Shown in pieces: positions 41,431 to 50,139 of a DNA stretch of 64,000 nt; positions within the stretch are counted from its first letter, which is position 1, and each line of letters begins with the position of its first letter. The notes under the pieces are model-generated. The model was not told the DNA's origin, did not search any database, and was given only the letters and a program-made list of their open reading frames with translations. The DNA is from JBBQLG01 sp038327655 (GTDB taxonomy: Bacteria > Bacteroidota > Bacteroidia > Cytophagales > Spirosomataceae), in assembly GCA_038327655.1 (NCBI GenBank), contig JBBQLG010000011.1:1-64000 (forward strand). The letters run 5' to 3'. Both the position numbers and the translations under genes were made by a program.

Positions 41431-43152
41431 ATGGCAAATTTTGCAATTGATGCCGTCAAGGCACAGACCTACGACGCCATCGTGATTGGCTCGGGCATCA
41501 GCGGAGGCTGGGCCGCTAAAGAACTCTGCGAAAAGGGACTGAAAACATTGGTGCTTGAGCGGGGCCGCGACGTAAAACACGGCGTCGATTACCCAACGGC
41601 AAACCTGAACCCCTGGGAGTTTCCGCACCGGGGTCAGGTACCCATCGACACCCGCGCCGAATACGGCAACATCCGGTCGTTCATGCGGGAAGAAACCCTG
41701 CAATGGGCCATCAAACCCGATGAGCAGCCGTTCGTCGAGGAAAAACCCTTCACCTGGACGCGGGGCTACCACGTCGGCGGCAAGTCGCTGCTGTGGGCGC
41801 GGCAAACCCAGCGGTGGAGCGACTTTGATTACGAAGGCCCCGTCCGCGATGGATTCGCCGTCGACTGGCCCATTCGCTACAAAGACATCGCGCCCTGGTA
41901 CAGCCACGTCGAGAAGTTTTCGGGCATTTCCGGCAACAAAGATGGCCTGCCGCACCTGCCCGACGGAGAGTTTCTGCCACCCATCGAACTGAACTGCATC
42001 GAATCGCACCTGCAGGGCGTTATCGCCAAAAAATACACCGACCGGCAACTGATTCAGGGCCGGTGTGCGCACCTCACCAAGCCCCAACCCGTTCACTATC
42101 AGCAGGGCCGGGCGCAGTGCATGCATCGGAACCTTTGCAATCGTGGCTGTCCGCTGGGTGGGTATTTCAGCAGTAATGCCTCTACCCTGCCGTGGGCGGC
42201 CAACACCGGCAACCTGACCCTGCGGCCGGACTCCGTAGTGCATTCGGTTATCTACGATGAGAAATTGGGCAAAGCATCCGGTGTTCGCGTAATCGACGCC
42301 CATACGATGCAAATGACGGAGTATTACGCCAAAATCATCTTCGTGAATGCATCCGCGCTGAACAGTAACCTGATTTTGCTGAACTCCATCTCGAACCGGT
42401 TCCCCAACGGTCTGGGTAACGACAGCGGTTTGCTCGGTAAATACATCGCCTGGCACAACTACCGGGGTAAAATCTCGGCACAGTACGACGGCTTTACCGA
42501 CAAGACGACCGACGGCAAAAACCCCAGCAACGGCTATATTCCCCGTTTCCGCAACGTCCAGAAACAAGAAACGAGCGGTCCGGCGTCCCGGTTTTTGCGG
42601 GGCTACGCAACGGGTATCGGTGGCGGGCGGGGCATGGCGCAAAACCGCGACGGCATGGGCCTGGAGTTGAAAGAACACCTGCTAAACCCTGGGTTAGGCC
42701 CCTGGAACATCAGTGGCTGGATGCAGGGCGAAACCGTACCCCTCGAAAAAAACCACGTCCGTCTCGATCCTGGCTTAAAGGATAAGTACGGCATCCCGCA
42801 ACTGATCACCTCGGCGGGCTGGTCGGAAAACGACGATAAAATGGCGAAGGATTTTCTGGAGCAGATGACAGAGATGTTTACCCTGGCCGGTTTTAAAAAC
42901 ATCAACGCTGTGGATACGCATTCCAATCCGGGTTCGGACATCCACGAAATGGGGGGCGTTCGGATGGGCCTTGACCCGAAAACGTCGCTGCTGAACAAGT
43001 GGAACCAACTCCACGCCTGCAAAAACGTGTTCGTGACCGATGGAGCCTGCATGACTTCGACGGGTACGCAAAATCCGTCGCTGACGTACATGGCCCTCAC
43101 GGCGCGGGCCGCGAATTATGCCGTCGGCGAGATGAAAAAGAAGAATCTCTGA
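41431..43152 (+). CDS. GMC family FAD-dependent oxidoreductase (locus B)
   Basis: 573 residues, clearly paralogous to the protein at 14003 over its whole length. The FAD motif is AIVIGSGISGGWAAKEL. The cysteine cluster is CMHRNLCNRGC (C-x5-C-x3-C) in mid-protein. The active-site region has His in DIHEMGGVRMG and Asn in TQNPSLTYMALTAR. It is expected to oxidise a sugar hydroxyl (probably C3 of a glycoside) in the periplasm and pass electrons to the respiratory chain; the acceptor protein is not encoded nearby. It is the last gene of the operon and is followed by a palindrome. Confidence 0.9.
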   Translation: MANFAIDAVKAQTYDAIVIGSGISGGWAAKELCEKGLKTLVLERGRDVKHGVDYPTANLNPWEFPHRGQVPIDTRAEYGNIRSFMREETLQWAIKPDEQPFVEEKPFTWTRGYHVGGKSLLWARQTQRWSDFDYEGPVRDGFAVDWPIRYKDIAPWYSHVEKFSGISGNKDGLPHLPDGEFLPPIELNCIESHLQGVIAKKYTDRQLIQGRCAHLTKPQPVHYQQGRAQCMHRNLCNRGCPLGGYFSSNASTLPWAANTGNLTLRPDSVVHSVIYDEKLGKASGVRVIDAHTMQMTEYYAKIIFVNASALNSNLILLNSISNRFPNGLGNDSGLLGKYIAWHNYRGKISAQYDGFTDKTTDGKNPSNGYIPRFRNVQKQETSGPASRFLRGYATGIGGGRGMAQNRDGMGLELKEHLLNPGLGPWNISGWMQGETVPLEKNHVRLDPGLKDKYGIPQLITSAGWSENDDKMAKDFLEQMTEMFTLAGFKNINAVDTHSNPGSDIHEMGGVRMGLDPKTSLLNKWNQLHACKNVFVTDGACMTSTGTQNPSLTYMALTARAANYAVGEMKKKNL

Positions 43153-43167
43153 TTAATAGAGCGGCTA

Positions 43168-43242
43168 CGTTTGTCATCCTGAGGAACGAAGGATCTTAGA
43201 AGCCTAGTACCTAAGATCCTTCGTTCCTCAGGATGACAAACG
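43168..43242. repeat. Dispersed palindrome, family member 1
   Basis: Perfect 32-nt arms (43168-43199 and 43211-43242) with an 11-nt loop. The arm begins CGTTTGTCATCCTGA and ends GAAGGATCTTAG, with GGAAC between. Two relatives lie at 50140 and 56973. It is placed between the GMC gene and the second TIM-barrel gene. Confidence 0.85.
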
Positions 43243-43350
43243 CTCAGGCCGGGTGGCCGGTGCCATGACAAACGTAATTGTCATTTTCAGGCTGCAAACT
43301 GAATTCCTGAGCAGTTTACACGTATCAACTATTTCTAAACCCGTCAACTT

Positions 43351-44247
43351 ATGATTAATCCGGCGTATCGCCTGTGCCTGTTACCAGCGTTGCTGCTCAC
43401 GCTGACCCACGTGTCGGCGCAGTCGCGCAAATCGCTGTATTCGTTTCCGCTGGGCGTCGAATCATACACCTACCGGAACAGCTTTCCCAAAGATGTGGTC
43501 GCCACGTTGGACACCATCAAAATGCTGGGCTTCACCGAATTGGAGGGGGGCGTACCCAAAGGCATGACGGTGGAAGAATACCGGAAATTGCTGGATGAAC
43601 GAGGCATAAAGGTCCCCTCGACCGGGGCGGGTTACGAGCAGATTGTGAAAGACCCGGACGCCGTTGTTCAGCGGGCTAAAGCGCTCGGTGCTTCGTACGT
43701 GATGGTCGCCTGGATTCCGCATCAGGGGAGCAACTTCACACTGGAGAACGCCAAAAAAGCCGCCGAAGACTTCGACCGGGTGGGCAAAGTGCTCAAAGAC
43801 AATGGCCTCACCCTCTGCTACCACAACCACGGCTACGAATTTCATCCGCTGACGGAGTTCCCGGAGACCGCCGGTACGGCAAAACCGGGCGAAACACTGT
43901 TCGACTACATCGCTCAGCACACCAACCCGGACTACGTGTCGTTCGAGATGGACATTCTGTGGGCGCAGCACGGTGGGGCCGACCCGGTTAAACTGCTAAA
44001 CAAATACGGCAGCCGCTGGAAACTGATGCACCTGAAAGACCTCAAAAAAGGGATAAAAGGCGATTTTAGCGGCAACACCCCCGCCGAGAACGATGTGGTG
44101 CTGGGTACGGGTCAGTTGGATATGCCAGGGATTTTAAAAGCCGCGAAGAAGGTCGGCATCAAGCACTATTTCATTGAAGACGAGAGCAACTACGTCAGCA
44201 CACAGGTACCCCAAAGTATCGCTTACCTGAAAACATTGACGGAGTAA
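43351..44247 (+). CDS. Exported TIM-barrel sugar epimerase/isomerase-like protein (second copy)
   Basis: 298 residues. A Sec signal peptide ends HVSAQ. The barrel matches that of the 36377 protein: LGVESYTYRNSFP, LGFTELEGGVPKG, LTLCYHNHGYEF, VSFEMDILWAQHGG, WKLMHLKDLKKG and YFIEDESN. The metal-binding residues (Glu in the early strand, His of YHNHGYEF, Asp of the EMD motif, Glu near the end) look complete. It is separated from the GMC gene by 198 bp that holds a palindrome, so it may be co-transcribed or separate. It is a likely partner in 3-keto sugar handling. Confidence 0.85.
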   Translation: MINPAYRLCLLPALLLTLTHVSAQSRKSLYSFPLGVESYTYRNSFPKDVVATLDTIKMLGFTELEGGVPKGMTVEEYRKLLDERGIKVPSTGAGYEQIVKDPDAVVQRAKALGASYVMVAWIPHQGSNFTLENAKKAAEDFDRVGKVLKDNGLTLCYHNHGYEFHPLTEFPETAGTAKPGETLFDYIAQHTNPDYVSFEMDILWAQHGGADPVKLLNKYGSRWKLMHLKDLKKGIKGDFSGNTPAENDVVLGTGQLDMPGILKAAKKVGIKHYFIEDESNYVSTQVPQSIAYLKTLTE

Positions 44248-44283
44248 TCACGCGATGGCGTCGGGTCAACGGATTCGACGCCA

Positions 44284-44552
44284 TTATTTATCTTCATAAT
44301 CCCCCTTCACGGAAATAATGAGAATATCGGCGTTCTTATCAACCTTATAAACCAGCCGATGCTCGGCCGTAATACGCCGAGACCAGTATCCGGCGAGGTT
44401 TCCTTCGAGTGGTTCGGGTTTACCAATGCCCTCGAATGGGTGACGCCGAACGTCACGAATGACCTCGTAGAGTCGCTTGAAGATATTCTTGTTTAAATTG
44501 CCTAATCGGCATAATCATCGAATGAGTCCTGCTCAAAGATGGTGTTTTTCAT
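44284..44552 (-). pseudogene. yoeB: Broken YoeB/Txe-type mRNA interferase toxin
   Basis: The minus-strand frame opens with an ATG at 44552 and reads MKNTIFEQDSFDDYAD, then hits TAG (44504-44502) where a conserved Trp is expected. One further base is missing, and homology resumes in another frame as NLNKNIFKRLYEVIRDV, then GIGKPEPLEGNLAGYWSRR and AEHRLVYKVD to a TAA at 44284. The C-terminal catalytic His of YoeB is Asp here (KGDYEDK). The Glu of KPEPLEG and an Arg remain. The start overlaps the antitoxin stop by ATGA, as in live modules. The toxin should be inactive. Confidence 0.85.
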
Positions 44553-44806
44553 TTGAGCAGGTTCAGCGAAAAATCATCGAACTGTTCGTCCGTCATCACA
44601 ACCCGATTTTGGCCTGTTGCCAGATTGTGGGCGGCTTTTTCGAGACGGGCTACGTACTGATCTCTCGTTTCCGTTTGCGTGAGATCAAAATCTGTTGCGG
44701 TCGTGATAGTGATCTGAAGTTCCTTCGCGTTTTTAAAAAGGCGTTTGACCGATTCCAGAAACTCGGTATCTAATTCGTCTTTTCGGAGCGTAAATGTCGT
44801 TTCCAT
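44549..44806 (-). CDS. Antitoxin of the decayed YoeB-type module
   Basis: 85 residues (METTFTLRKDELDTEFLESVK...). It has an N-terminal strand-helix region (FTLRKDELDTEFLESVKRLF), a middle ELQITITTATDFD, and a C-terminal acidic/hydrophobic tail (TDEQFDDFSLNLLK) of the kind that binds and blocks RelE/YoeB-fold toxins. It is intact and overlaps the toxin start by 4 nt. It is not the classical YefM sequence; the assignment rests on position and size. With the toxin dead it may persist as an anti-addiction or regulatory remnant. Confidence 0.72.
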   Translation of the reverse strand: METTFTLRKDELDTEFLESVKRLFKNAKELQITITTATDFDLTQTETRDQYVARLEKAAHNLATGQNRVVMTDEQFDDFSLNLLK

Positions 44807-44851
44807 GATTCGCTGCGTTCGATTTATTCAGTAACAGATAAAAAGAAAAAC

Positions 44852-45445
44852 TTACGCGACCCGCTCGGGGTTTTCGCCGACAAACGCCCCCCATCCCCCT
44901 TTTTTGTTTTTCTTCCCCGACGACGTTGACCGGGTTCCGGCCATCGAGTTGGCGTGAAAATGGTGGCAGATGGCAATGGCAACCGCGTCTGTGGCGTCGA
45001 AAAACTCCGGGTTAAGTTCTACGCCCAGCAGGTGCCCGACCATGTGCGACACCTGATCTTTGGAGGCATTGCCATTGCCGGTAACGGACAGTTTCACGCT
45101 CCGGGGCGCGTACTCGACAATCGGAATGTTGCGCGAGAGGGCAGCCGCCATCGACACGCCCTGCGCCCGCCCAAGCTTGAGCATGGCCTGTACGTTCTTG
45201 CCGAAAAACGGATCTTCGATGGCCATTTCGTCGGGCAGGTAGTCGTCAATTACCCGCAGGACGGTATCATAAAGTTTCTTCAGCTTCAGTTCATGGGTGC
45301 TATATTTGCTCAGATGAACAACCCCGTATTGCAGCAGCGACATCTTGCCGTTCGTAATCTGAATCACGCCATAGCCGGCAACCTGCGTGCCGGGGTCGAT
45401 GCCCAGAATGATCTTTTCGGCGGGAATGGCGGGAACGGTAAGCAT
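44852..45445 (-). CDS. ruvC: Crossover junction endodeoxyribonuclease RuvC
   Basis: 197 residues from the ATG at 45445 (MLTVPAIPAEKIILGIDPGTQ); the open frame begins 41 codons earlier, inside the divergent gene, and is not used. The four acidic residues of the RNase H-like site are visible: Asp in ILGIDPGT, Glu in MAIEDPFFGKN, and the late pair in EFFDATDAVAIAICHH. It resolves Holliday junctions with RuvAB. The C-terminal ~30 residues are a basic tail (GKKNKKGGW). It is divergent from the flippase-like gene with 22 nt between the starts. Confidence 0.96.
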   Translation of the reverse strand: MLTVPAIPAEKIILGIDPGTQVAGYGVIQITNGKMSLLQYGVVHLSKYSTHELKLKKLYDTVLRVIDDYLPDEMAIEDPFFGKNVQAMLKLGRAQGVSMAAALSRNIPIVEYAPRSVKLSVTGNGNASKDQVSHMVGHLLGVELNPEFFDATDAVAIAICHHFHANSMAGTRSTSSGKKNKKGGWGAFVGENPERVA

Positions 45446-45467
45446 ATACGGGTGATTAAAGGGACGT

Positions 45468-46460
45468 ATGCAAAGTAACGATTTACGCGTCGATTCCGGG
45501 TCGTGGTGGCGCAAAAAAATCCACTTGGGGCTAAAAATGGCCGTTTTTGCGCTGCTCTTGGGATACATCGCTTACCACCTGCGTCAGCAACCCATGTCGT
45601 TGCCGGGCATCTGGCACCAACTCCAAACCGGCCTCACCAACCCCGGCTGGTTGGTGGCACTGGTGGCCCTGATGCCGGTGAACTGGGGGCTGGAAGCCCG
45701 AAAATGGCAGTTACTAACCCGACGCATCGAGCCCGTCAGCTTCGGTGCGGCTTACCGGGGGGTGCTGGCGGGAGTAACGCTCGGCTTTATGTTACCCATG
45801 TTGGCGGGTGATGCCATTGGACGGGTACTTTCACTGCAAAGCCGTAGCCGGGCCATAGCCGTAGGGGCTTCATTGGTGTCGGGTGGGTTGCAGTTTCTGG
45901 CCGCGCTGCTCATGGGTACCATTGCCTGGGGTTACCACCTGCTGACGGTACCCGCCCGGAACCAGCCGACCAGTTGGGGACTGTTCAGTGCATTCTGCCT
46001 TGTTTTATTACTGGGTTTTTTGGCAGCCGGTTGGCGGCACCGGTTACGGAACTGGCCGGGGGACAGGAAGTGGATTCAGAAACTACAGCCTTACTGGCGC
46101 ATCGCCACGGACTATTCAATCGCCGAATTAAGCATCGCCTTCGGCCTGGCCATTCTGCGCCACCTGACATTTTCTCTGCAATTTTATCTGGCCCTGCGGC
46201 TGTACAGCATTAGTTTAACGCCCGGCCCCATGCTATCCGGCATCGGTCTGGTCTTTCTGGCCAAAACCATCACGCCCGCCTTTACGTTTCTGAGCGATCT
46301 GGGCGTGCGCGAAGCGGCTGCCCTGTGGGTATTCGCACCGTATCACCTGTCGGCCACCTTGCTACTATCGGCCACCTTCACGCTTTGGCTCACCAATGTG
46401 CTGGCCCCCGTGCTGATGGGTTTAGCCGCCGTGTGGCATTTGCGACTGACAACCAAATGA
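45468..46460 (+). CDS. Lysylphosphatidylglycerol synthase/flippase-like membrane protein
   Basis: 330 residues, with about eight hydrophobic helices and the UPF0104-like features: NWGLEARKWQLLTRR, GVTLGFMLPMLAGDAIGRV and FLAKTITPAFTFLSDLGVREAAAL. It lacks the soluble aminoacyl-transfer domain of MprF, so a lipid-linked sugar or lipid flippase role is more likely. Its stop overlaps the start of the following glycosyltransferase (ATGA), so it opens an envelope-polysaccharide operon. Confidence 0.82.
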   Translation: MQSNDLRVDSGSWWRKKIHLGLKMAVFALLLGYIAYHLRQQPMSLPGIWHQLQTGLTNPGWLVALVALMPVNWGLEARKWQLLTRRIEPVSFGAAYRGVLAGVTLGFMLPMLAGDAIGRVLSLQSRSRAIAVGASLVSGGLQFLAALLMGTIAWGYHLLTVPARNQPTSWGLFSAFCLVLLLGFLAAGWRHRLRNWPGDRKWIQKLQPYWRIATDYSIAELSIAFGLAILRHLTFSLQFYLALRLYSISLTPGPMLSGIGLVFLAKTITPAFTFLSDLGVREAAALWVFAPYHLSATLLLSATFTLWLTNVLAPVLMGLAAVWHLRLTTK

Positions 46461-47575
46461 CGATTTTTCTGCTCACGATCAGCGTTTTGTACGCCCTGTT
46501 CACGACCACCCTCTGGCTGACCTGGCTGCGGATGCCCACGTTTCGACCGGGCGAGTCAGCCATACAAGGCGAGCCCTTTATTACCGTTGTAATTCCGGTG
46601 CGCAACGAAGCCGCCAACCTCCCTGCACTGCTCGACGATCTGAACCGCCAAACCTACACCCGGTTTGAGGTGGTCGTTGCCGATGATGCTTCTACCGATA
46701 CGACGCTGTCTATTGCGCAAACCTACCCGGCCCGGTTTCCACTCACGGCCCTGCCCCTGCCCGATACCCGCGTGGCTTCCCCCAAAAAACGCGCCATCAC
46801 GGCCAGCATCGCCGTGGCGCAGGGAACACTCATTGTCACTACCGATGGCGACTGCCGGGTGGGTCCGCAGTGGCTCGAAACGATAGCCGGTTTCTACGCG
46901 CAGACCGGGGCGAAACTCATCAGCGGGCCGGTCACGTTCGCAACGGAACACGCGCCCTCGGCGTATTTGCAGACGGTGGAAGGGTCGAGCCTGATTGGGT
47001 CGGGAGCCTGTACGCTGGCTCTCGGTTTCCCGACAATGTGCAACGGCGCCAACCTTTGTTACGAAAAACGAGTTTTTAGTGAAGTGGGTGGTTTTGCGGG
47101 CGTCGACCATTTAGCCTCCGGCGACGATGAGCTGCTGATGCATAAAATCGCCCGGCAGTATCCCGGTGGGGTGCGGTTCCTGAAAAACCCGGCTGCGATT
47201 GTCCGAACCAGCCCGCATACATCGTGGCGGGCGTTTTATCAGCAACGCAAGCGGTGGGCCAGTAAGTGGCGGGCCTACGATACATGGGGACCGTCGGTGC
47301 TGGCCGTGTTCATCTTTTTGAGCAATGCCGCCGGTCCGCTGGCCATTGTTGCGTGGTTGGCCGGATGGATTAGCGGGGCCGCCGCCGTCAGCGTCGTTCT
47401 CCTTAAAGTCCTACCGGAGTTTTTGTTTTTACGGCAAATTCTTGTTTTTTTACAAAAAAAATCATCCGTTGGCTGGATACCGCTGACGCAGGTTTTATAT
47501 CCGTTTTACGTTGTTTTCTTTGGCTTAGCCGCTCAGGGCAAAGGCTTCGAGTGGAAAGGCCGGAAACTTAGTTAA
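46457..47575 (+). CDS. Family 2 glycosyltransferase (membrane, first copy)
   Basis: 372 residues. The start ATG at 46457 overlaps the previous stop; a longer in-frame start inside that gene is rejected. N-terminal membrane helix, then the GT-A core: VIPVRNEAANLPALL, VVVADDASTDTT, the TTDGDCRV metal site, and the QQRKRWASK (Q-x-x-R-W) motif of processive enzymes. C-terminal helices follow. It would add sugars to a growing lipid-linked or exported polysaccharide. The next gene is a polysaccharide deacetylase about 80 nt away. Confidence 0.9.
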   Translation: MTIFLLTISVLYALFTTTLWLTWLRMPTFRPGESAIQGEPFITVVIPVRNEAANLPALLDDLNRQTYTRFEVVVADDASTDTTLSIAQTYPARFPLTALPLPDTRVASPKKRAITASIAVAQGTLIVTTDGDCRVGPQWLETIAGFYAQTGAKLISGPVTFATEHAPSAYLQTVEGSSLIGSGACTLALGFPTMCNGANLCYEKRVFSEVGGFAGVDHLASGDDELLMHKIARQYPGGVRFLKNPAAIVRTSPHTSWRAFYQQRKRWASKWRAYDTWGPSVLAVFIFLSNAAGPLAIVAWLAGWISGAAAVSVVLLKVLPEFLFLRQILVFLQKKSSVGWIPLTQVLYPFYVVFFGLAAQGKGFEWKGRKLS

Positions 47576-47657
47576 GAACCGGTTTATAATCTGTGGTTCC
47601 TCCGGCCGGTATGCTGGAAGAACCCCTAACCACAAACCAAGTAAACTATAAACCACC

Positions 47658-48293
47658 TTGCTGTTTCTGCACAAATCCAACATTCTCCTGCGCACGGTTT
47701 ACCCCGAGTTTCTGTGGCGTATGGACGACAGCGAACCCGTTATTTACCTCACCTTCGACGATGGGCCAATTCCCGATGTGACAGAATTCGTGCTGGAACA
47801 GTTGGATAAATATGCGGCACAGGCTACGTTTTTCTGCATCGGCGATAACGTCCGCAAACACCGCGACGTGTTTTATCAGGTCATCGAAGCCGGGCATCTG
47901 GTGGGCAATCATACCTACAATCACCTCAACGGCTGGAAAACCGACGATGCCGATTATTTACAAAACATCGAACAGTGTCAGGACGAAATCCGTATCGAAA
48001 CGGGACTGTTCCGACCGCCCTACGGCCGTATCAAAAAGAGTCAGGCCACCGAAGTGCTGCAAAGCCATCGCGTAGTAATGTGGGACGTGCTGTCCGGCGA
48101 TTTCGACCGGTCGCTACCCGCCGATGTTTGCCTGCGCAAGACAATCAGCTACACCGAACCGGGTTCCATCGTGGTGTTTCACGACAGCCTGAAAGCCTGG
48201 CCGAATATGCGGTACGCCCTGCCCCGGATGCTGGCACACTTTGCCGAGCAGGGGTATGAATTCCGAGCACTGCCCCAGCCCGTCTACGCCTGA
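47658..48293 (+). CDS. Polysaccharide deacetylase (NodB-like)
   Basis: 211 residues from a TTG at 47658; no ATG fits the conserved beginning (LFLHKSNILLRTVYPEFLWRM). The NodB metal and catalytic motifs are intact: YLTFDDGP (general base Asp and metal Asp), GNHTYNHLNG (two metal His), FRPPYGR and a late IVVFHDS. It removes N- or O-acetyl groups from a glycan, probably the product of the adjoining glycosyltransferases. No signal peptide is apparent, unless the N-terminus acts as an anchor. Confidence 0.88.
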   Translation: MLFLHKSNILLRTVYPEFLWRMDDSEPVIYLTFDDGPIPDVTEFVLEQLDKYAAQATFFCIGDNVRKHRDVFYQVIEAGHLVGNHTYNHLNGWKTDDADYLQNIEQCQDEIRIETGLFRPPYGRIKKSQATEVLQSHRVVMWDVLSGDFDRSLPADVCLRKTISYTEPGSIVVFHDSLKAWPNMRYALPRMLAHFAEQGYEFRALPQPVYA

Positions 48294-48304
48294 AACCGCC
48301 CGCA

Positions 48305-49288
48305 TTGACCGTAAGTATCCTGATTGCCGCCCGCAACGAAGAAGCTACCATTGGGGCTTGTTTGCAGGCAATCTCGCAACTTGACTACTCCACCGATCAG
48401 TTCGAGGTATTGATCGGCAACGATGCCTCAACGGATCAAACCGGGTCCGTAGTGGCCGACTTTATCGCCGACAGACCCCATTTCCGGCTCTTCGACATCA
48501 CCGAAGCGCGGGGCACAGTGCGTGGAAAAGCCAATGTACTGGCGCAGTTAGCCCATCAGGCGCGGGGTGAATTCCTGTTCTTTACGGACGCGGATACCGA
48601 AGTCCCGCCCACCTGGCTTACGGCAATACTGACCCGTTTCACCCCCGAAACTGGCCTTGTCACGGGCGTGACGATGCCACGCGGTCACACGGTTTTCCAT
48701 CACCTGCAATCCCTGGACTGGCTTCATGCCTTAACCCAAACCAGTGTGTTGGGTGCGCTGGATATTCCGGTAACGGCGATGGGCAACAACATGGCCGTTC
48801 GGCGAACCGCATACGAAGCCGTTGGTGGCTACGAGAACGTACCTTTTTCGGTCACGGAAGATTACACCCTGTTCCGGGCGATTATAGATTGCGGATTCGG
48901 GTTCAAAAACCTGCTCAACCCCGACGTACTGGCCTTTTCCAGGCCCGTGTCGTCACTCACCGATTTTTTGCAACAGCGCAAACGGTGGATGCGCGGGGCG
49001 TTTGGGCTGCCCATCTGGATGGTGCTGGGCTTACTGGTGCAGTATCTGGCGGGGCCGCTGCTGTTGGCACTTGGCGGGTTTCTGCCGACGCTGGCGGTGT
49101 TGATTTACTGCCTGAAACTGCTTAGTCAAACGATGCTGCTTACTTTTGCGCTCAGTCGGCTCCGGCAAACGCATCTCATCCCGTACGTACTGCCGTTTGA
49201 ACTATACCAACTCATCATTGGCCCGGTAGCCCTTATCTTTTATTTTCTACCCATTCCGGTACGCTGGAAAGGCCGGGTGTATTCCTGA
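48305..49288 (+). CDS. Family 2 glycosyltransferase (membrane, second copy)
   Basis: 327 residues from a TTG at 48305 (TVSILIAARNEEATI), 11 nt after the deacetylase stop; no in-frame ATG is nearby. GT-A core: VLIGNDASTDQT, FFTDADTEV (D-x-D) and QQRKRWMRG (Q-x-x-R-W), with four C-terminal membrane helices. It is related to, but distinct from, the enzyme at 46457. The gene set of flippase-like, GT2, deacetylase, GT2 looks like one short surface-glycan pathway. Confidence 0.88.
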   Translation: MTVSILIAARNEEATIGACLQAISQLDYSTDQFEVLIGNDASTDQTGSVVADFIADRPHFRLFDITEARGTVRGKANVLAQLAHQARGEFLFFTDADTEVPPTWLTAILTRFTPETGLVTGVTMPRGHTVFHHLQSLDWLHALTQTSVLGALDIPVTAMGNNMAVRRTAYEAVGGYENVPFSVTEDYTLFRAIIDCGFGFKNLLNPDVLAFSRPVSSLTDFLQQRKRWMRGAFGLPIWMVLGLLVQYLAGPLLLALGGFLPTLAVLIYCLKLLSQTMLLTFALSRLRQTHLIPYVLPFELYQLIIGPVALIFYFLPIPVRWKGRVYS

Positions 49289-49349
49289 ACTGGAATACAG
49301 GCAGGTCCTCAGACCCGCTGTACCGCACCACCCATTGGCTATAGCAACC

Positions 49350-50129
49350 ATGCACTTCATCGACACCCACGCCCATATTTACGACGAGCAGTTTGCCACC
49401 GATCAGGCGGCTATGCTCGCTAATGCCCACGCACAGGGTATTTCAGAAATCTGGATGCCCAATTGTGACCGCACTACCATTCCCGGTATGCTGGCCCTGG
49501 CCGACCTTTTACCCAACCGGTACCGCCCCATGATGGGACTACACCCCTGCTACGTCACGGATACGATGGAGTCCGAACTCGCCGTCGTTGAAGATTACCT
49601 GGACAAACGATCATTTCTGGCGGTGGGTGAAATCGGGCTGGATTTTTACTGGGATATGACCCATGTGGAGCGGCAGTTTGACGCGTTTAAAACACAATTA
49701 CGGTGGGCGGCTCGGCGGCAGTTATTCGTCTCGATTCACGTTCGGTCCGGGCACGACCGCAATGCCTTCGCCGAAGCCGCCAATGTAATTGAGGCCCTTG
49801 CGTTGCCGGGATTGCGGGGCATTTTCCACTGCTTTGTTGGTACGCTGGATGAAGCCAATCGTGCCATCGACCTCGGCTTTAAGCTGGGTATCGGGGGCGT
49901 GGCGACATTTAAGAACGGGGGACTCGATAAAGTGATTCCGCACGTTGGGCTGGAACATTTGGTACTGGAAACCGACGCGCCCTATCTGGCACCTGTTCCG
50001 TACCGGGGCAAGCGCAACGAACCGGCCTACGTACCAATTGTGGCGCAGCGCATCGCCGATCTGCAACAGATTCCCCTCGCCGAGGTGGCCCGCCAAACTA
50101 CGGCTAATGCGCTGGCATTATTAAATTAA
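49350..50129 (+). CDS. TatD family metal-dependent hydrolase
   Basis: 259 residues from the ATG at 49350 (MHFIDTHAHIYDEQ). The TIM-barrel metal-binding set is complete: DTHAHIY, a Glu in VGEIGLDFYWD, His in SIHVRSGH, HCFVGTLDE and the final Asp in LETDAPYL. TatD-type enzymes are 3'-5' DNases or D-aminoacyl-tRNA-hydrolase-like proteins in quality control. Its stop is just before the palindrome at 50140. Confidence 0.9.
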   Translation: MHFIDTHAHIYDEQFATDQAAMLANAHAQGISEIWMPNCDRTTIPGMLALADLLPNRYRPMMGLHPCYVTDTMESELAVVEDYLDKRSFLAVGEIGLDFYWDMTHVERQFDAFKTQLRWAARRQLFVSIHVRSGHDRNAFAEAANVIEALALPGLRGIFHCFVGTLDEANRAIDLGFKLGIGGVATFKNGGLDKVIPHVGLEHLVLETDAPYLAPVPYRGKRNEPAYVPIVAQRIADLQQIPLAEVARQTTANALALLN

Positions 50130-50139
50130 TACCCTGGCG

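Noticed and set aside
41374..42678. 434-codon open frame antisense to GMC locus B
   Set aside because: It is a shadow of the GMC gene. The composition is biased and the same strand pattern occurs over the locus A copy (14873-15733).
43168..43242. CRISPR array or spacer-like repeats
   Set aside because: The palindromes are single dispersed copies, not direct repeats with spacers, and no cas genes are seen.
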